A stretch of 64,000 bases of DNA from NCBI GenBank assembly GCA_963693105.1, contig OY843752.1:1116001-1180000 (forward strand), given 5' to 3'. Positions 1 to 9,791 of the stretch are shown piece after piece (position 1 is the first letter of the stretch; each line of letters begins with the position of its first letter). Source of the DNA: Oxydemutator sp963693105 (GTDB lineage: Bacteria; Pseudomonadota; Gammaproteobacteria; Poriferisulfidales; Oxydemutatoraceae). The notes beneath the pieces were generated by a model that saw nothing but the letters and a program-made list of their open reading frames with translations, was not told the origin of the DNA and ran no database searches. The position numbers were made by a program, and so were the translations under genes.

Positions 1-57
1 CGGCGGATTCTTGAACAACTGGCCTGAACGGCCGCGGCGGGCGCACCACGGGCGGCG

Positions 58-1053
58 ATGACCTGGCGGGTTCATTTCGACGGTCATGACGGGGAGGCTG
101 TCATCGAGCACGGCGAGTCGGTGCTCGAGGCGGCGGTGCGCGCCGGGCTTGCGGTGGATTACGGTTGCAGCGGCGGCAACTGCGGTTTGTGCGTCGCGCG
201 GCTGCTCGACGGCGACCTGAAAAAAATCAGGGATTGGGACTATCTCTTCGAACGCGACCAGCGCGATGGCCGCCACTTCCTGATGTGTTCGCACACCGCC
301 GCCGGCGACCTGCGTCTTGAGGCGAACATCGCCGGCGACGCCGGCCAGATTCCGTTGCAGCGTTTTCGCGCCAAAGCAAAGCAGCTTGAGCCGGCGGCGC
401 AGGACATCGCGGTGTTGCGCCTGCGCGTGTCGAGAAGCCACCGCCTGCGCTTTCTGGCCGGCCAGCAGGCGCGCCTCGCGCACCCGCGTTACGGCGCCGC
501 GCAGCTGCCCATCGCCAGTTGTCCGTGCGATGCCGGCGAACTGGAGTTCCATCTGCGCCCGGGCGGCGACGGCGCTTTTGCCGACCGCGTCCTTGAGGAA
601 TGCCAAAACGGCGAATGGTTTGATGTCGAGGCGCCGCACGGCTCGTTTGTGTTCACCGGGAACATGGAAAGGCCGGTCGTGCTGCTCGCCTGGGACACCG
701 GCTTTGCCTTTGCCAGGAGCCTGCTCGAACACATCGTCGCGCAGGAAAGCGACTTGCCGGTTCATCTGTACCGGTCGGGTGTCGGCGAGCTGCCGTACTA
801 TCTCGACAATCTGTGCTGCGCGTGGCGCGACGCGCTCGACCAGCTGAGTTATACGGTGTTGCCGGCGACGGACGCCCATCCCGGCAAAGACGCGGCGGAT
901 TCGTGGGCCGGGCGTCTCGCCGACGACTGTCCGGAGCTTGCCGGCATGGATTGCTACCTGTGTCTGCCGCCTGCGCTGGCGCGGCCCGCGGCGCAGGCGC
1001 TTGTGCGCCGCGGCGCGCGGCCCGGGCGAATCTTCGGCGCCGCGCAGCCATGA
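58..1053 (+). CDS. 2Fe-2S ferredoxin / flavin reductase-like protein
   Basis: This 331-residue protein has an N-terminal plant-type 2Fe-2S ferredoxin domain. The cysteine pattern CSGGNCGLC around residues 37-45 plus a fourth Cys in LMCSH near residue 77 gives C-x4-C-x2-C...C. An oxidoreductase-type region follows, like CDP-6-deoxyhexulose reductase or phenol-hydroxylase reductase subunits, which pass electrons from NAD(P)H through FAD to the cluster. The usual FAD motif RxYS is replaced by LPIASCP, and the usual NAD-binding GGTG is replaced by WDTGFA, so cofactor use may differ from the family. The stop overlaps the ATG of the next gene by 4 nt (ATGA), suggesting cotranscription. The electron acceptor is unknown. 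Confidence 0.75.
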   Translation: MTWRVHFDGHDGEAVIEHGESVLEAAVRAGLAVDYGCSGGNCGLCVARLLDGDLKKIRDWDYLFERDQRDGRHFLMCSHTAAGDLRLEANIAGDAGQIPLQRFRAKAKQLEPAAQDIAVLRLRVSRSHRLRFLAGQQARLAHPRYGAAQLPIASCPCDAGELEFHLRPGGDGAFADRVLEECQNGEWFDVEAPHGSFVFTGNMERPVVLLAWDTGFAFARSLLEHIVAQESDLPVHLYRSGVGELPYYLDNLCCAWRDALDQLSYTVLPATDAHPGKDAADSWAGRLADDCPELAGMDCYLCLPPALARPAAQALVRRGARPGRIFGAAQP

Positions 1054-3153
1054 CCGCCGCCGCGAGACGACCGCCGATTGCACAACGCCGGGCGCGGCGC
1101 TGGTCGCTGCACGGGTGCGAGCAGGTGGATGATTATGCGTGGCTGCGCGCCGACAACTGGCGCGAGGCGATGGGCGATTCGGACAAACTCGACACGGACA
1201 TCCATGCCTACCTTGAAGCCGAGAACGCCTACACCGAGAACGTGATGCGCGACACGGAGACGTTGCAGGCGGAGTTGTTCAGGGAGATGAAAGGGCGGAT
1301 CAAGGAGGAGGATGACTCGGTGCCGGACCGCGACGGTGCTTATGCGTATTACTTTCGCTACCGCGAGGGCGGGCAGTATCCGCTGCACTGCCGCCATCCG
1401 GCGCAAATGCCCGACGTCGAGGAAATTCTGATGGACGGCGACGCCGAGGCCGAAGGGTTCGAGTATTTTCACGTGCGCGGCTTCAGGCACAGCCCCGACC
1501 ACCGGCGTTTTGCCTGGTGCGTGGACGACAACGGCTCGGAGTTTTATACATTGCGCGTGCGCGACATCGAAAGCGGCCGCCTGGAGGACGAACCGATTCA
1601 CCGCGTGCAGGGAGACCTTGCGTGGGCCGCCGACGGCCGCCACCTGTTTTACACGGTGTTCGACGACCATCACCGCCCGTACCAGGTTCGCCGCCATTGC
1701 CTGGGCGAGCCCATCGCGCGCGATGCGGTAGTGTACGAGGAGTCGGATTCCGGCTTTTTTGTCGGCGTTGGCAGGACCAGGTCGGGGCGCTTTATCACGA
1801 TACACGCGGGTGACCAGAGGACGACCGAGGCGTGGCTGGTTCCGTCGGACGACCCGCGCGCCGCGCCGCGGCTGGTGCAGGCGCGCGAGCGCGATGTCGA
1901 ATACACGGTGGACGAGCACGAGGGCCGGCTGTTGATTGTGACCAACGTTGACGGCGCCGAGGATTACAAGCTGGTGGTCGCCGACCCGGGCCGTCCGGGG
2001 CGCGAATCGTGGCGTGATTTTTATCTTCCCGGCGGCGGCGTGTTGTTGGAGAAGGTGGTGGCGTTCAAACGATGGATTGTGCGTCTGGAGCGCGAGGAGG
2101 CGCTGCCGCGCCTGGTCGTGATGGAAATGGATGCGAGCGGGCGCTGCATCGGCGAGAACAAAATCGCTTTCGACGAGGAGTGCTACGAATTGACGCCGCA
2201 CGCGACCTTCGAATACGACAGTGATGTCCTGCGCTTCATTTACACCTCGATGACCACGCCGTACCGTGTGTTTGATTACGACATGCGCCGGCGCACGCGC
2301 GAGTTGCGCAAGGAAGAGATTGTGCCGAGCGGACATGACCCGGCGGACTACACGACGCGGCGGCTGTTTGCGCGCGCGCACGACGGCGAGCGCGTTCCGC
2401 TCAGCCTGCTGTACCGCAAAACGACGCCGCTCGACGGCAGTGCGCCGCTGTTGCTCTACGGCTACGGTTCCTACGGCTTCTCGATACCGGCGTATTTTTC
2501 GACGAACCGCCTGTCGCTGGCGGACCGCGGTTTCATCTTTGCGATTGCACACGTGCGCGGCGGCATGGAGAAGGGCTATCACTGGTACAGCGGCGGCCGG
2601 ATGGAGAACAAGCGGAACACCTTTCTTGATTTCATCTCCTGCGGCGAATATCTGGTGCGGGAGGGCTACACGCGCCGCGGCCGGATCGCGGCGCAGGGCG
2701 CTTCCGCCGGCGGCCTGCTGATGGGCGCGGTTGTCAACATGCGCCCCGAGTTGTTCGCCGCGGCGATTGCCGAGGTGCCGTTCGTGGATGCGCTCAACAC
2801 GATGTGCGATGACACGTTGCCGCTGACGCCGATTGAATGGCCGGAATGGGGCAACCCGATTGAGGATGCCGAAGCCTTCAGGCGCATCGCCTCGTGGTCG
2901 CCGTACGACAACGTGGCGCGCCGGGATTATCCGCATCTGTTTGTGACCGCGGGCCTGAGCGATCCGCGCGTGACCTATTGGGAGCCGGCCAAGTGGGTCG
3001 CGAAACTGCGCGCCTGCAAGACCGACGACCGCCTGCTGCTGCTGAAGACCAACCTGTCCGCGGGGCACGGCGGGTCTTCCGGACGCTTTGACTACCTGGA
3101 GGAAGTGGCGGAGAAGTACGCTTTTCTACTGAAGGTTTTCGATGTCGCCGGCC

Positions 3154-3164
<11 letters not shown>
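1050..3164 (+). CDS. ptrB: Oligopeptidase B / prolyl oligopeptidase family (S9A)
   Basis: A 704-residue serine peptidase with an N-terminal beta-propeller and a C-terminal alpha/beta-hydrolase domain. The family cleaves short peptides, oligopeptidase B after Arg or Lys, normally in the cytoplasm. Visible catalytic elements are the nucleophile Ser near residue 552 in GASAGG, Asp near 638 in GLSDPRV, and His near 673 in SAGHGG. The start DDYAWLR..NW and the stretch YGSYG..P are typical of PtrB. I chose the ATG overlapping the upstream stop because it gives the family length; the reading frame stays open further upstream but does not look like protein there. The 3' end overlaps convergent lptB by 11 nt, with no terminator between them. 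Confidence 0.9.
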
Positions 3165-3891
<727 letters not shown>

Positions 3892-3908
3892 GGGGTGGAC
3901 GGAGGTGG

Positions 3909-4400
3909 TTAGCGTTTTTCTTTTTTGTCGGGCCGCAGCGTCAGCTTCACCCGGTTTTTTTCTTTCGTGGCCTTGACGATTTTTTTCTGTGTGTCGTAAA
4001 TGACATGGTCACCCGACAGCGACTTCCAGCCGTCCTCGATGCGCGCTTCGCCGCGCAGATCAATGATGCCTTCGTCGGCCAGGTATTCTATGCGCAGCGC
4101 CTCGGCGCGCAGGGCCTGATTTTTCCCGCGGCGCACCAGACGGCTCGGACTGGCGGTCGAGATGAGTTTCGAGATGGCGCCGTCCTTTGTGAAAACCTCG
4201 ACGGTGTCTCCTCTCAGGGTGATTTCGCCCTGGACGATTTTGACGTTGCCCCGATAGACGCTGATGCCGGTCTCCTCGTTGTAGAGGACGCTGTCGGCCT
4301 CCAGTTCAAGCGGCTCGCCGCTTTCCTGCGCGAGGGGGGAGCCGCCGCACAGCAGCGCCGCCATCAGCACGGCCGCCAGCCGCATCGTTTTACGGCGCAT
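3909..4400 (-). CDS. lptA: Periplasmic LPS-bridge protein LptA
   Basis: A 163-residue periplasmic protein of the OstA/LptA beta-jellyroll family, which forms the bridge carrying LPS from LptC to the LptD/E translocon. It begins with a signal peptide (MRRKTMRLAAVLMAALLCGG) and continues with the family pattern LELEADSVLYNEETGISVYRGNV. The C-terminus is Lys-rich. The chosen ATG at 4400 overlaps the end of lptC by 11 nt. ATGs 15 nt upstream (4415) and 15 nt downstream (4385) are also in frame; the 4400 start leaves two Arg and a Lys before the hydrophobic core. Confidence 0.9.
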   Translation of the reverse strand: MRRKTMRLAAVLMAALLCGGSPLAQESGEPLELEADSVLYNEETGISVYRGNVKIVQGEITLRGDTVEVFTKDGAISKLISTASPSRLVRRGKNQALRAEALRIEYLADEGIIDLRGEARIEDGWKSLSGDHVIYDTQKKIVKATKEKNRVKLTLRPDKKEKR

Positions 4401-4947
4401 GGGTAACGCGAACATTCGACAGCAGGCGAATTTCGCTGGTGCCCAGGTCGGCGGACATGCCGTCGCCCTGCGTCACCAGGCCGCCCCGGCGCAATACCGC
4501 CTGTTCGCCGGTGTGTGCGACTTTGTGTTCGGTCTCGACGATGACGTCGCGGGTCTCGAGCGTTTCCGCCGCGCGCCGGCCTTGACGCGGGCGCTCGACG
4601 ACGACCGCGCCCGTCAGGTGGATGACGCCGTCTTTGCCAATGCGGCCGTTGTCGGCCGACAGCCGGATGCCGGGGCCCGATTGCGCATGATATTGGAGAC
4701 GGGGACGGTCAAGATGAAAGTCCGGCGCGTCCGGTGAGTGATGCAGGTGCGGGCTGCTCAGCCGGTAGAGCAGTTCTCCGCCGCCGCCGTATGCGCTGAT
4801 GACGGCTTCGTGGAAGCGGTTTTCGGTTTCGCCCGCCGCCCGCTGTCCGGCCACGGACGGCATCGTCGCCAGCGATGCGCCGAGCAGGGCCAGCGCGGCG
4901 AGGTAGAAAGAAAACAACGCGTTGTCGCGTATTTTTTGTACAGTCAT
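4390..4947 (-). CDS. lptC: LPS export protein LptC
   Basis: About 185 residues with a single N-terminal membrane anchor (residues 10-28, rich in Leu and Ala) and a periplasmic OstA-like domain. LptC sits on the LptB2FG complex and hands LPS to LptA. The pattern YRLSSPHLHHSPDAPDFHLDRP resembles the LptC strand-repeat region. Sequence similarity within LptC is usually low, so the call rests partly on the order lptC-lptA-lptB. The start was placed at the ATG at 4947, just before the hydrophobic anchor; the frame stays open upstream into rnt but reads as shadow coding. The gene kdsC, normally just upstream, is not here. Confidence 0.85.
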   Translation of the reverse strand: MTVQKIRDNALFSFYLAALALLGASLATMPSVAGQRAAGETENRFHEAVISAYGGGGELLYRLSSPHLHHSPDAPDFHLDRPRLQYHAQSGPGIRLSADNGRIGKDGVIHLTGAVVVERPRQGRRAAETLETRDVIVETEHKVAHTGEQAVLRRGGLVTQGDGMSADLGTSEIRLLSNVRVTHAP

Positions 4948-5006
4948 CGGAATCGGTGCGTCGGTGTGTTTCGGGATGCAGGCGGCGTATTTTACACCAT
5001 CGCCGT

Positions 5007-5639
5007 TCAGCGCGGCGGCGGCGGTTGCCATCCGTTGTTGAACACCCGGCAGAAAATGCGCGCCGTCATTTCGGCGTCGTAGAGCGCCGAATGCGCCTCC
5101 GTCTCGTCCCAGCCGAAGCCGGCGGCCTCGGCGATTCTCGACAGCACCGTCTGCTGGTAGGCGAGGGCGCCCAGCGTGACCGTGTCGAGGCTGCTGAACT
5201 GGTGGAACGGGTTGTTTTTGATGCGGCTGCGCCCGGCCGCCGCGCGCAGGAACTTCAGGTCGAAGGAGGCGTTGTGGCCGGTCAGGATTGCGCGCGAGCA
5301 CCGGTGGCGCGCGAGCGCGTCCCTGACTTCGGCGAACAGCGATTGAAGCGCTTTCGCCTCCGGTTGCGCCAGCCGCAGCGGGTGAAACGGATTGATGCGG
5401 TTGACCTTCAGTGCGGCGTCGTCGAGGTTCGCGTTTTCGAACGGCTCGACGTGGAAGTGCACGGTCTTTTCCGGCAGCAGGCGGTTGTCTTTGTCAACGC
5501 CGATCAGCACCGCCGCGACTTCGAGCAGGGCGTCGGTTTTCTCGTTGAAGCCGCCGGTCTCGACGTCCACGACCACCGGCAGGAAGCCGCGAAAGCGCGT
5601 CTGCATCCACCGGGTCTTGTCGGCTTTGTTGTCGTCCAT
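5007..5639 (-). CDS. rnt: Ribonuclease T
   Basis: A 210-residue DEDD-family 3'-5' exoribonuclease that trims the 3' ends of tRNA, 5S and 23S rRNA. Visible motifs are ExoI DVETGG with Asp25 and Glu27, ExoII GHNASFDLKFL, and ExoIII with HSALYDAEMTA carrying the catalytic His and Asp. The length matches the family (E. coli enzyme about 215). The start at the ATG at 5639 gives a short leader before the GF-LPVVVDVETGG core. It lies 8 nt downstream of pyrC and 59 nt upstream of lptC, so it is probably in the same transcript. Confidence 0.93.
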   Translation of the reverse strand: MDDNKADKTRWMQTRFRGFLPVVVDVETGGFNEKTDALLEVAAVLIGVDKDNRLLPEKTVHFHVEPFENANLDDAALKVNRINPFHPLRLAQPEAKALQSLFAEVRDALARHRCSRAILTGHNASFDLKFLRAAAGRSRIKNNPFHQFSSLDTVTLGALAYQQTVLSRIAEAAGFGWDETEAHSALYDAEMTARIFCRVFNNGWQPPPPR

Positions 5640-5647
5640 GGCGGAAC

Positions 5648-6691
5648 TCACCGGCGCATGCGCCACGCGACATCGCGCCCGCCGAGCAGCGGGATGATTT
5701 CGCCGTCGTCCGCGCTGATGCATTGCGGGATGGTTTCCGCTTCGCGCACCAGCGTGATGCGGTCGCGGTTGACCGGCAGGCGGTAAAAGCGCGGGCCGTT
5801 GAGGCTGGCGAAAGACTCGAGCCGGTCGAGCGCGCCGGCTTGCTCGAAGATGGCGGCGTACAGGCCGATGGCCGCGGGCGCGTTGAATACGCCGGCGCAG
5901 CCGCAATCGCTTTCCTTCTGGTGGCGGGGGTGGGGCGCGCTGTCGGTGCCGAGAAAGAAAGCCGCCGCGCCGCCGCACGCCGCCGCAATCAGCGCCTTGC
6001 GGTGCGCCTCGCGCTGCGGCAGCGGCAGGCAGTAGTGGTGCGGACGCAGGCCGCCGTCGAACAGTGCATTTCTCGAGTAGAGCAGGTGGTGCGGCGTAAT
6101 CGTCGCGGCGATCCGTTCATCGGAGCCGCGGATGTAGTCCACCGCGTCGCGGGTCGTGATGTGCTCGAGGACGATGCGCAGCGCCGGAAAATCTCTGCGC
6201 AGCGGAATCAGCGTTTTGTCGATGAATATCTTTTCGCGGTCGAAGACGTCGGTGTTTTCGTCCGTGGCTTCGCCGTGCACCAGCAGCGGAACGTCGTGGT
6301 GCTGCATTGCCTCCAGCACGCCGCTTATTTTTCCGATGTCGCCGACGCCCGCGCCGGAATGCGTCGTCGTGTTTTTCGGGTAGAGCTTGACGCCGTGTAT
6401 GAAGTCGCACGCGGCGGCTTCGGCGACGGTGTCCGGCTGCATCCGCTCGGTCAGGTAGAGCGTCATCAGCGGCTCGAAGCCACGCGGTGCGGCCTTCAGT
6501 ATCCGCTCGCGGTAGGCCGCACAAAGGGCGACATCGGTGACCGGCCGCGGCAGGTTGGGCATAATAATCGCACGGCGAAACACCCGCGTGGTGAAAGGCA
6601 GGACCGCGCGCAGGGTTTCTCCGTCGCGAACATGGAGATGCCAGTCGTCGGGCGCGGCGATGGTCAACTCGTCCTTTTCTGTTGAAAGCAT
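5648..6691 (-). CDS. pyrC: Dihydroorotase
   Basis: A 347-residue zinc amidohydrolase converting carbamoyl aspartate to dihydroorotate in pyrimidine synthesis. It is the E. coli PyrC type: DDWHLHVRDG near the N-terminus holds the two metal-binding His, followed by IIMPNLPRPVT, GVKLYPKNTTTHS (carboxylated Lys) and the HITTRDAV and FFLGTDSAPH segments with further ligands. Length agrees with the E. coli enzyme (348). It is the first gene of the minus-strand lpt unit and divergent from argG, with 58 bp between the two starts. Confidence 0.95.
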   Translation of the reverse strand: MLSTEKDELTIAAPDDWHLHVRDGETLRAVLPFTTRVFRRAIIMPNLPRPVTDVALCAAYRERILKAAPRGFEPLMTLYLTERMQPDTVAEAAACDFIHGVKLYPKNTTTHSGAGVGDIGKISGVLEAMQHHDVPLLVHGEATDENTDVFDREKIFIDKTLIPLRRDFPALRIVLEHITTRDAVDYIRGSDERIAATITPHHLLYSRNALFDGGLRPHHYCLPLPQREAHRKALIAAACGGAAAFFLGTDSAPHPRHQKESDCGCAGVFNAPAAIGLYAAIFEQAGALDRLESFASLNGPRFYRLPVNRDRITLVREAETIPQCISADDGEIIPLLGGRDVAWRMRR

Positions 6692-6694
6692 GGT

Positions 6695-6723
6695 TTGGCT
6701 ATTGCGTTAATCTTGATTATCAT
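6695..6723 (+). promoter_or_regulatory. Putative sigma-70 promoter of argG
   Basis: TTGGCT (6695-6700) and TATCAT (6718-6723) are separated by exactly 17 bp, placing the predicted transcription start near 6730 and a short leader before the argG ATG at 6750. It sits in the 58-bp divergent pyrC-argG gap. No ARG-box was recognised by eye. Confidence 0.55.
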
Positions 6724-6749
6724 AGCACTTGCGTTGCCGCTACAAGCCG

Positions 6750-7964
6750 ATGCCTGATATTTCCAAAATAGTGCTCGCCTATTCGGGCGGGCTCGACACC
6801 TCGATTATCCTGAAGTGGCTGCAGGAGACCCGCGGTTGCGAAGTCTATACGTTCACCGCCGATATTGGCCAGGGCGGGGAGGTCGAGGCGGCCAGGGAGA
6901 AAGCCCGCGGCCTTGCCGCCGCCGGTGTCTTTGTCGAGGATTTGCGCGAAGAATTCGTGCGCGACTTTGTGTTCCCGATGTTTCGCGCCAACGCAATCTA
7001 CGAAGGTGAATACCTGCTGGGCACTTCGATCGCGCGGCCGCTGATTGCCAGGCGCCTGGTCGAGACGGCCGCGCAGGTCGGCGCCGATACGGTGGCGCAC
7101 GGCGCGACCGGCAAGGGCAACGACCAGGTTCGCTTCGAACTCGGCGCCTACGCGCTGAATCCGGACATCCGCATCGTCTCGCCGTGGCGTGAGTGGGATC
7201 TGGACTCGCGCTCGGCGCTGCTTGCCTACGCCGAACGGCACGGCATCGGGATTGACCGCGACCCCGGCGGAGCGCCGCCTTATTCGATGGACGCGAACCT
7301 GCTGCATGTCTCCTACGAGGGCGGCGTGCTTGAGGATCCCTGGGCGCCGCCCGACGAGGCCATGTGGCGGCGGACGGTCGCGCCCGAAGCCGCGCCCGAT
7401 GAACCGGCGTACATCGAGATCGAATTCAGGGGCGGCGACCCGGTCGCGCTGAATGGCACGGTGCTGTCGCCCGCCGCTTTGTTGCAGAAATTGAACGAGG
7501 TGGCCGGCGCGCACGGCGTTGGCCGCGTGGACATTGTCGAGAACCGTTACCTCGGCATCAAGTCGCGGGGCTGCTACGAGACGCCCGGCGGCACGGTGCT
7601 GTTGAAAGCGCACCGTGCAATCGAATCGCTCACGCTCGACCGCGAGGCGGCGCATCTGAAAGACGAGTTGATGCCGCGTTACGCCGAACTGATTTACAAC
7701 GGTTACTGGTGGAGCGACGAGCGCGCGCTGCTGCAGAAATTGATTGACGAAAGCCAGCATCAGGTCGGGGGTGTCGTGCGCCTGAAGCTTTACAAGGGCT
7801 GTGTCGCGGTCGTCGGGCGGCGCTCGCCGAACAGTCTTTTTGACCGTGAAATCGCGAGTTTCGAGGAAGACGGCGGCCGCTTTGACCCGCGTGACGCCGA
7901 GGGTTTTATCAAACTCAACGCGCTGCGCTTTCGTGTCGCCGCCGCCGGGCGCGGCAAATCATGA
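6750..7964 (+). CDS. argG: Argininosuccinate synthase
   Basis: A 404-residue ATP-dependent ligase joining citrulline and aspartate in arginine synthesis. The N-terminus has the PP-loop motif YSGGLDTS (residues 11-18), followed by TADIGQG and later AHGATGKGNDQVRFEL, the citrulline/aspartate-binding stretch. It is the about 400-residue bacterial type rather than the longer E. coli type. The ATG at 6750 was preferred over an in-frame TTG 21 nt upstream because it gives the usual MP..KIVLAYSGG start. The stop overlaps an in-frame ATG of the mlaA region, but mlaA probably starts further on. Confidence 0.95.
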   Translation: MPDISKIVLAYSGGLDTSIILKWLQETRGCEVYTFTADIGQGGEVEAAREKARGLAAAGVFVEDLREEFVRDFVFPMFRANAIYEGEYLLGTSIARPLIARRLVETAAQVGADTVAHGATGKGNDQVRFELGAYALNPDIRIVSPWREWDLDSRSALLAYAERHGIGIDRDPGGAPPYSMDANLLHVSYEGGVLEDPWAPPDEAMWRRTVAPEAAPDEPAYIEIEFRGGDPVALNGTVLSPAALLQKLNEVAGAHGVGRVDIVENRYLGIKSRGCYETPGGTVLLKAHRAIESLTLDREAAHLKDELMPRYAELIYNGYWWSDERALLQKLIDESQHQVGGVVRLKLYKGCVAVVGRRSPNSLFDREIASFEEDGGRFDPRDAEGFIKLNALRFRVAAAGRGKS

Positions 7965-7993
7965 AGAGCGGTGGGGATGGATTTGTGAAGAAG

Positions 7994-8002
7994 TGTTATA
8001 CT
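7994..8002 (+). promoter_or_regulatory. Extended -10 element upstream of mlaA
   Basis: TGTTATACT reads as an extended -10 hexamer (TGn plus TATACT at 7997-8002), putting a start near 8009, 12 nt before the mlaA ATG with its GGAG. No good -35 is seen, which is common for extended -10 promoters. Confidence 0.4.
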
Positions 8003-8020
8003 CCGTGGCTGGAGCAACCC

Positions 8021-8770
8021 ATGACACCGGGCCTTGCCCGAAGGCGGATATCTATGCCGAAAACAGCGTTCATCTTCATTGCCTTTCTCGCGCTTGGCGG
8101 TTGTGCCGTCCAGCAGGCCAGTCATGACCCCGCCGATCCGTGGGAAGGCTATAACCGCGGCGTATTCAGTGTCAACGACACGTTGGACACGGCGGTCGTC
8201 AAGCCCGTCGCCCGGGGATACGGATTTCTGCCGTCCTTTCTGCGCAACCGGGTCGCCAATTTTTTCGGCAATCTCGCGGATGTACCGAACGCGGCCAACA
8301 ACCTGCTGCAGGGGGAATTTCAGCGCGCGGCCAGCGATGCGATGCGCGTTGTACTCAACAGTACTTTCGGCCTCGTCGGTTTTTTTGATGTCGCGTCGCT
8401 TCTTCAATTCGAAAAACACGAGGAGGATTTTGGGCAGACACTCGCGGTCTGGGGCGTTGGCCCGGGGCCTTATTTTGTGATTCCGGTGTTCGGCCCCAGT
8501 ACGTTGCGTGATTTTCCCGCGAAGATTGTTGATTTTCTGATGTCGCCGCTGAGTTATCTGGATTTCGGCCTGTCGCGCACCGCGTTGGCCACGATTGAGG
8601 CCGTGGACGCGCGCCAGCGCTTTATCGCCAGGGAGCCGCTGGTGCGTGAGATCTCGCCGGATTTATACAGCGCGGTGCGGTCTTTTTATCTGGAGCGCCG
8701 GCGGCAGCTGACCGGAAACAACAAAGACGTCGTGGACGAAAGTCTTTACGAGGATTTTGGCGAGAATTGA
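8021..8770 (+). CDS. mlaA: Outer-membrane lipid-asymmetry lipoprotein MlaA (VacJ)
   Basis: About 249 residues. MlaA is an outer-membrane lipoprotein ring that removes surface-exposed phospholipid and hands it to MlaC for return to the inner membrane. The lipobox LGGC follows a hydrophobic stretch (TAFIFIAFLA). The mature part has family hallmarks DPWEGYNRGVFSVND, FFGNLADVPNAANNLLQG, EDFGQTLAVWGVGPGPY and PVFGPSTLRDFP. I chose the ATG at 8021 because GGAG lies at 8011-8014; the ATG at 8054 (MPKTAFIF) is an alternative with a shorter signal. The partner mlaBCDEF genes are not in the window. Confidence 0.9.
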   Translation: MTPGLARRRISMPKTAFIFIAFLALGGCAVQQASHDPADPWEGYNRGVFSVNDTLDTAVVKPVARGYGFLPSFLRNRVANFFGNLADVPNAANNLLQGEFQRAASDAMRVVLNSTFGLVGFFDVASLLQFEKHEEDFGQTLAVWGVGPGPYFVIPVFGPSTLRDFPAKIVDFLMSPLSYLDFGLSRTALATIEAVDARQRFIAREPLVREISPDLYSAVRSFYLERRRQLTGNNKDVVDESLYEDFGEN

Positions 8771-8828
8771 TGGGCTGGCTTTCTGATGGCTGAATGCGGG
8801 AACCGCGGCACGGCCCGCAATTGAAACG

Positions 8829-9404
8829 ATGGACACAGTGAATAACGACGACCGCCTTGCCAGTCTGGTCAACCGGCTGTTGCTGGAACTGGGCGAAGAC
8901 CCGGCGCGGGAAGGGTTGGTCAAGACACCGCAGCGGGTCGCCGATGCGTTGCGTTTTCTGACCAGCGGCTACGCCATCGAGGCCGGCGAAGTCGCGCAGG
9001 ACGCGATGTTTGACGTCAATTGCGATGAAATGGTCATCGTCAAGGACATTGAGTTTTATTCTCTTTGTGAACACCACATTCTGCCGATCACCGGCAAGGT
9101 CCATATCGGTTACCTGCCGGCCGGCAAAGTCATCGGCCTCAGTAAAATTGCGCGCGTGGTGGATGTGTACGCGCGGCGCCTGCAAGTACAGGAGCGCATG
9201 ACCAACCAGATTGCCGACAGCCTGATGGAATTGCTTGAAGCGCGCGGAGTCGGCGTCGTTGTCGAGGCGGTGCATTACTGCATGGTCATGCGCGGCGTGC
9301 AGAAACAAAACAGCAAGACGGTGACCAGCGCGATGCTCGGCTCCTTCCGCGACGACTCGCGCACCCGCATCGAGTTCATGGAACTCATCAAAAGCCGCGC
9401 CTAG
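8829..9404 (+). CDS. folE: GTP cyclohydrolase I
   Basis: A 191-residue enzyme converting GTP to dihydroneopterin triphosphate, first step of tetrahydrofolate (and queuosine) synthesis. Zinc ligands are visible as Cys80 and His83 in SLCEHH and Cys151 in HYCMVMRG. GKVHIGYLPAGKVIGLSKIARVVD is the core signature region, and the C-terminal TSAMLGSFRDD is typical. It is a canonical zinc-type FolE of normal length. It is separated from mlaA by 58 bp containing a small GC hairpin (8796-8818), so it may have its own promoter. Confidence 0.95.
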   Translation: MDTVNNDDRLASLVNRLLLELGEDPAREGLVKTPQRVADALRFLTSGYAIEAGEVAQDAMFDVNCDEMVIVKDIEFYSLCEHHILPITGKVHIGYLPAGKVIGLSKIARVVDVYARRLQVQERMTNQIADSLMELLEARGVGVVVEAVHYCMVMRGVQKQNSKTVTSAMLGSFRDDSRTRIEFMELIKSRA

Positions 9405-9437
9405 GACCTGTAATGCAAGCCTTGCCGGCCACCCCTG

Positions 9438-9467
9438 TTGCTTATGCCGTGATGGATGTAATATAGT
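9438..9467 (+). promoter_or_regulatory. Candidate promoter of the molybdoenzyme remnant
   Basis: TTGCTT (9438-9443) and TATAGT (9462-9467) are 18 bp apart. Downstream, a strong AAGGAGG precedes the ATG at 9531. The expression signals of the broken gene therefore look intact. The remaining 9405-9530 stretch shows nothing else recognisable. Confidence 0.35.
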
Positions 9468-9530
9468 GAGCAATCCGCACGGAACTTCTTTCCCGCCCGG
9501 TGATCGGAACTCGACAAGGAGGACTGAAAC

Positions 9531-9791
9531 ATGACATTGAGTACCAAAATACAGGCGCCGGAAGGCCATTCGATTCATCATGTGCCATGCCCGCACGATT
9601 GCCCGGATACGTGTTCCATGCTCGTGACGCGCGATGACGAGACCGGCAAAGCGGTCAGGGTGCAGGGCGATCCGACATCCGGTTCGGAAGCGGTGCGGCC
9701 GTATTCGTATTCCGGCACGCTGGGGATGCTGGGTTACCGGGGCATGGACCAGCGTTTCTGGAACAAGATGAATGCGGCCCGATATAGATGA
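9531..9791 (+). pseudogene. Remnant of a molybdopterin oxidoreductase gene (N-terminus, internal deletion)
   Basis: The 86 codons begin with a good ribosome site and read like the start of a DMSO-reductase-family molybdoenzyme: CPHDCPDTCSMLVT holds three of the four Fe-S cysteines, then GKAVRVQGDPT. The text then jumps directly to GSEAVRPYSYSGTLGMLG, which in intact family members lies roughly 55-60 residues later; the stretch with the fourth cysteine is missing. After RFWNKMNAA the frame ends at a TGA, whereas family members continue for 600 or more residues. I read this as an in-frame internal deletion plus a large 3' truncation. Expression as a small Fe-S peptide cannot be excluded. Confidence 0.75.

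Noticed and set aside
1..27. Eight codons RRILEQLA and a TGA at the left edge, perhaps the end of an upstream gene
   Set aside because: Too short to identify or to distinguish from chance; plausible but not supported.
954..3068. Long antisense open frame opposite ptrB (and similar ones opposite bamA/rseP 47182-49494, the receptor 28771-30756 and the giant gene 58415-60619)
   Set aside because: Their translations are Arg/His/Val/Gly-rich with no domain pattern; they mirror GC-rich third positions of the real genes.
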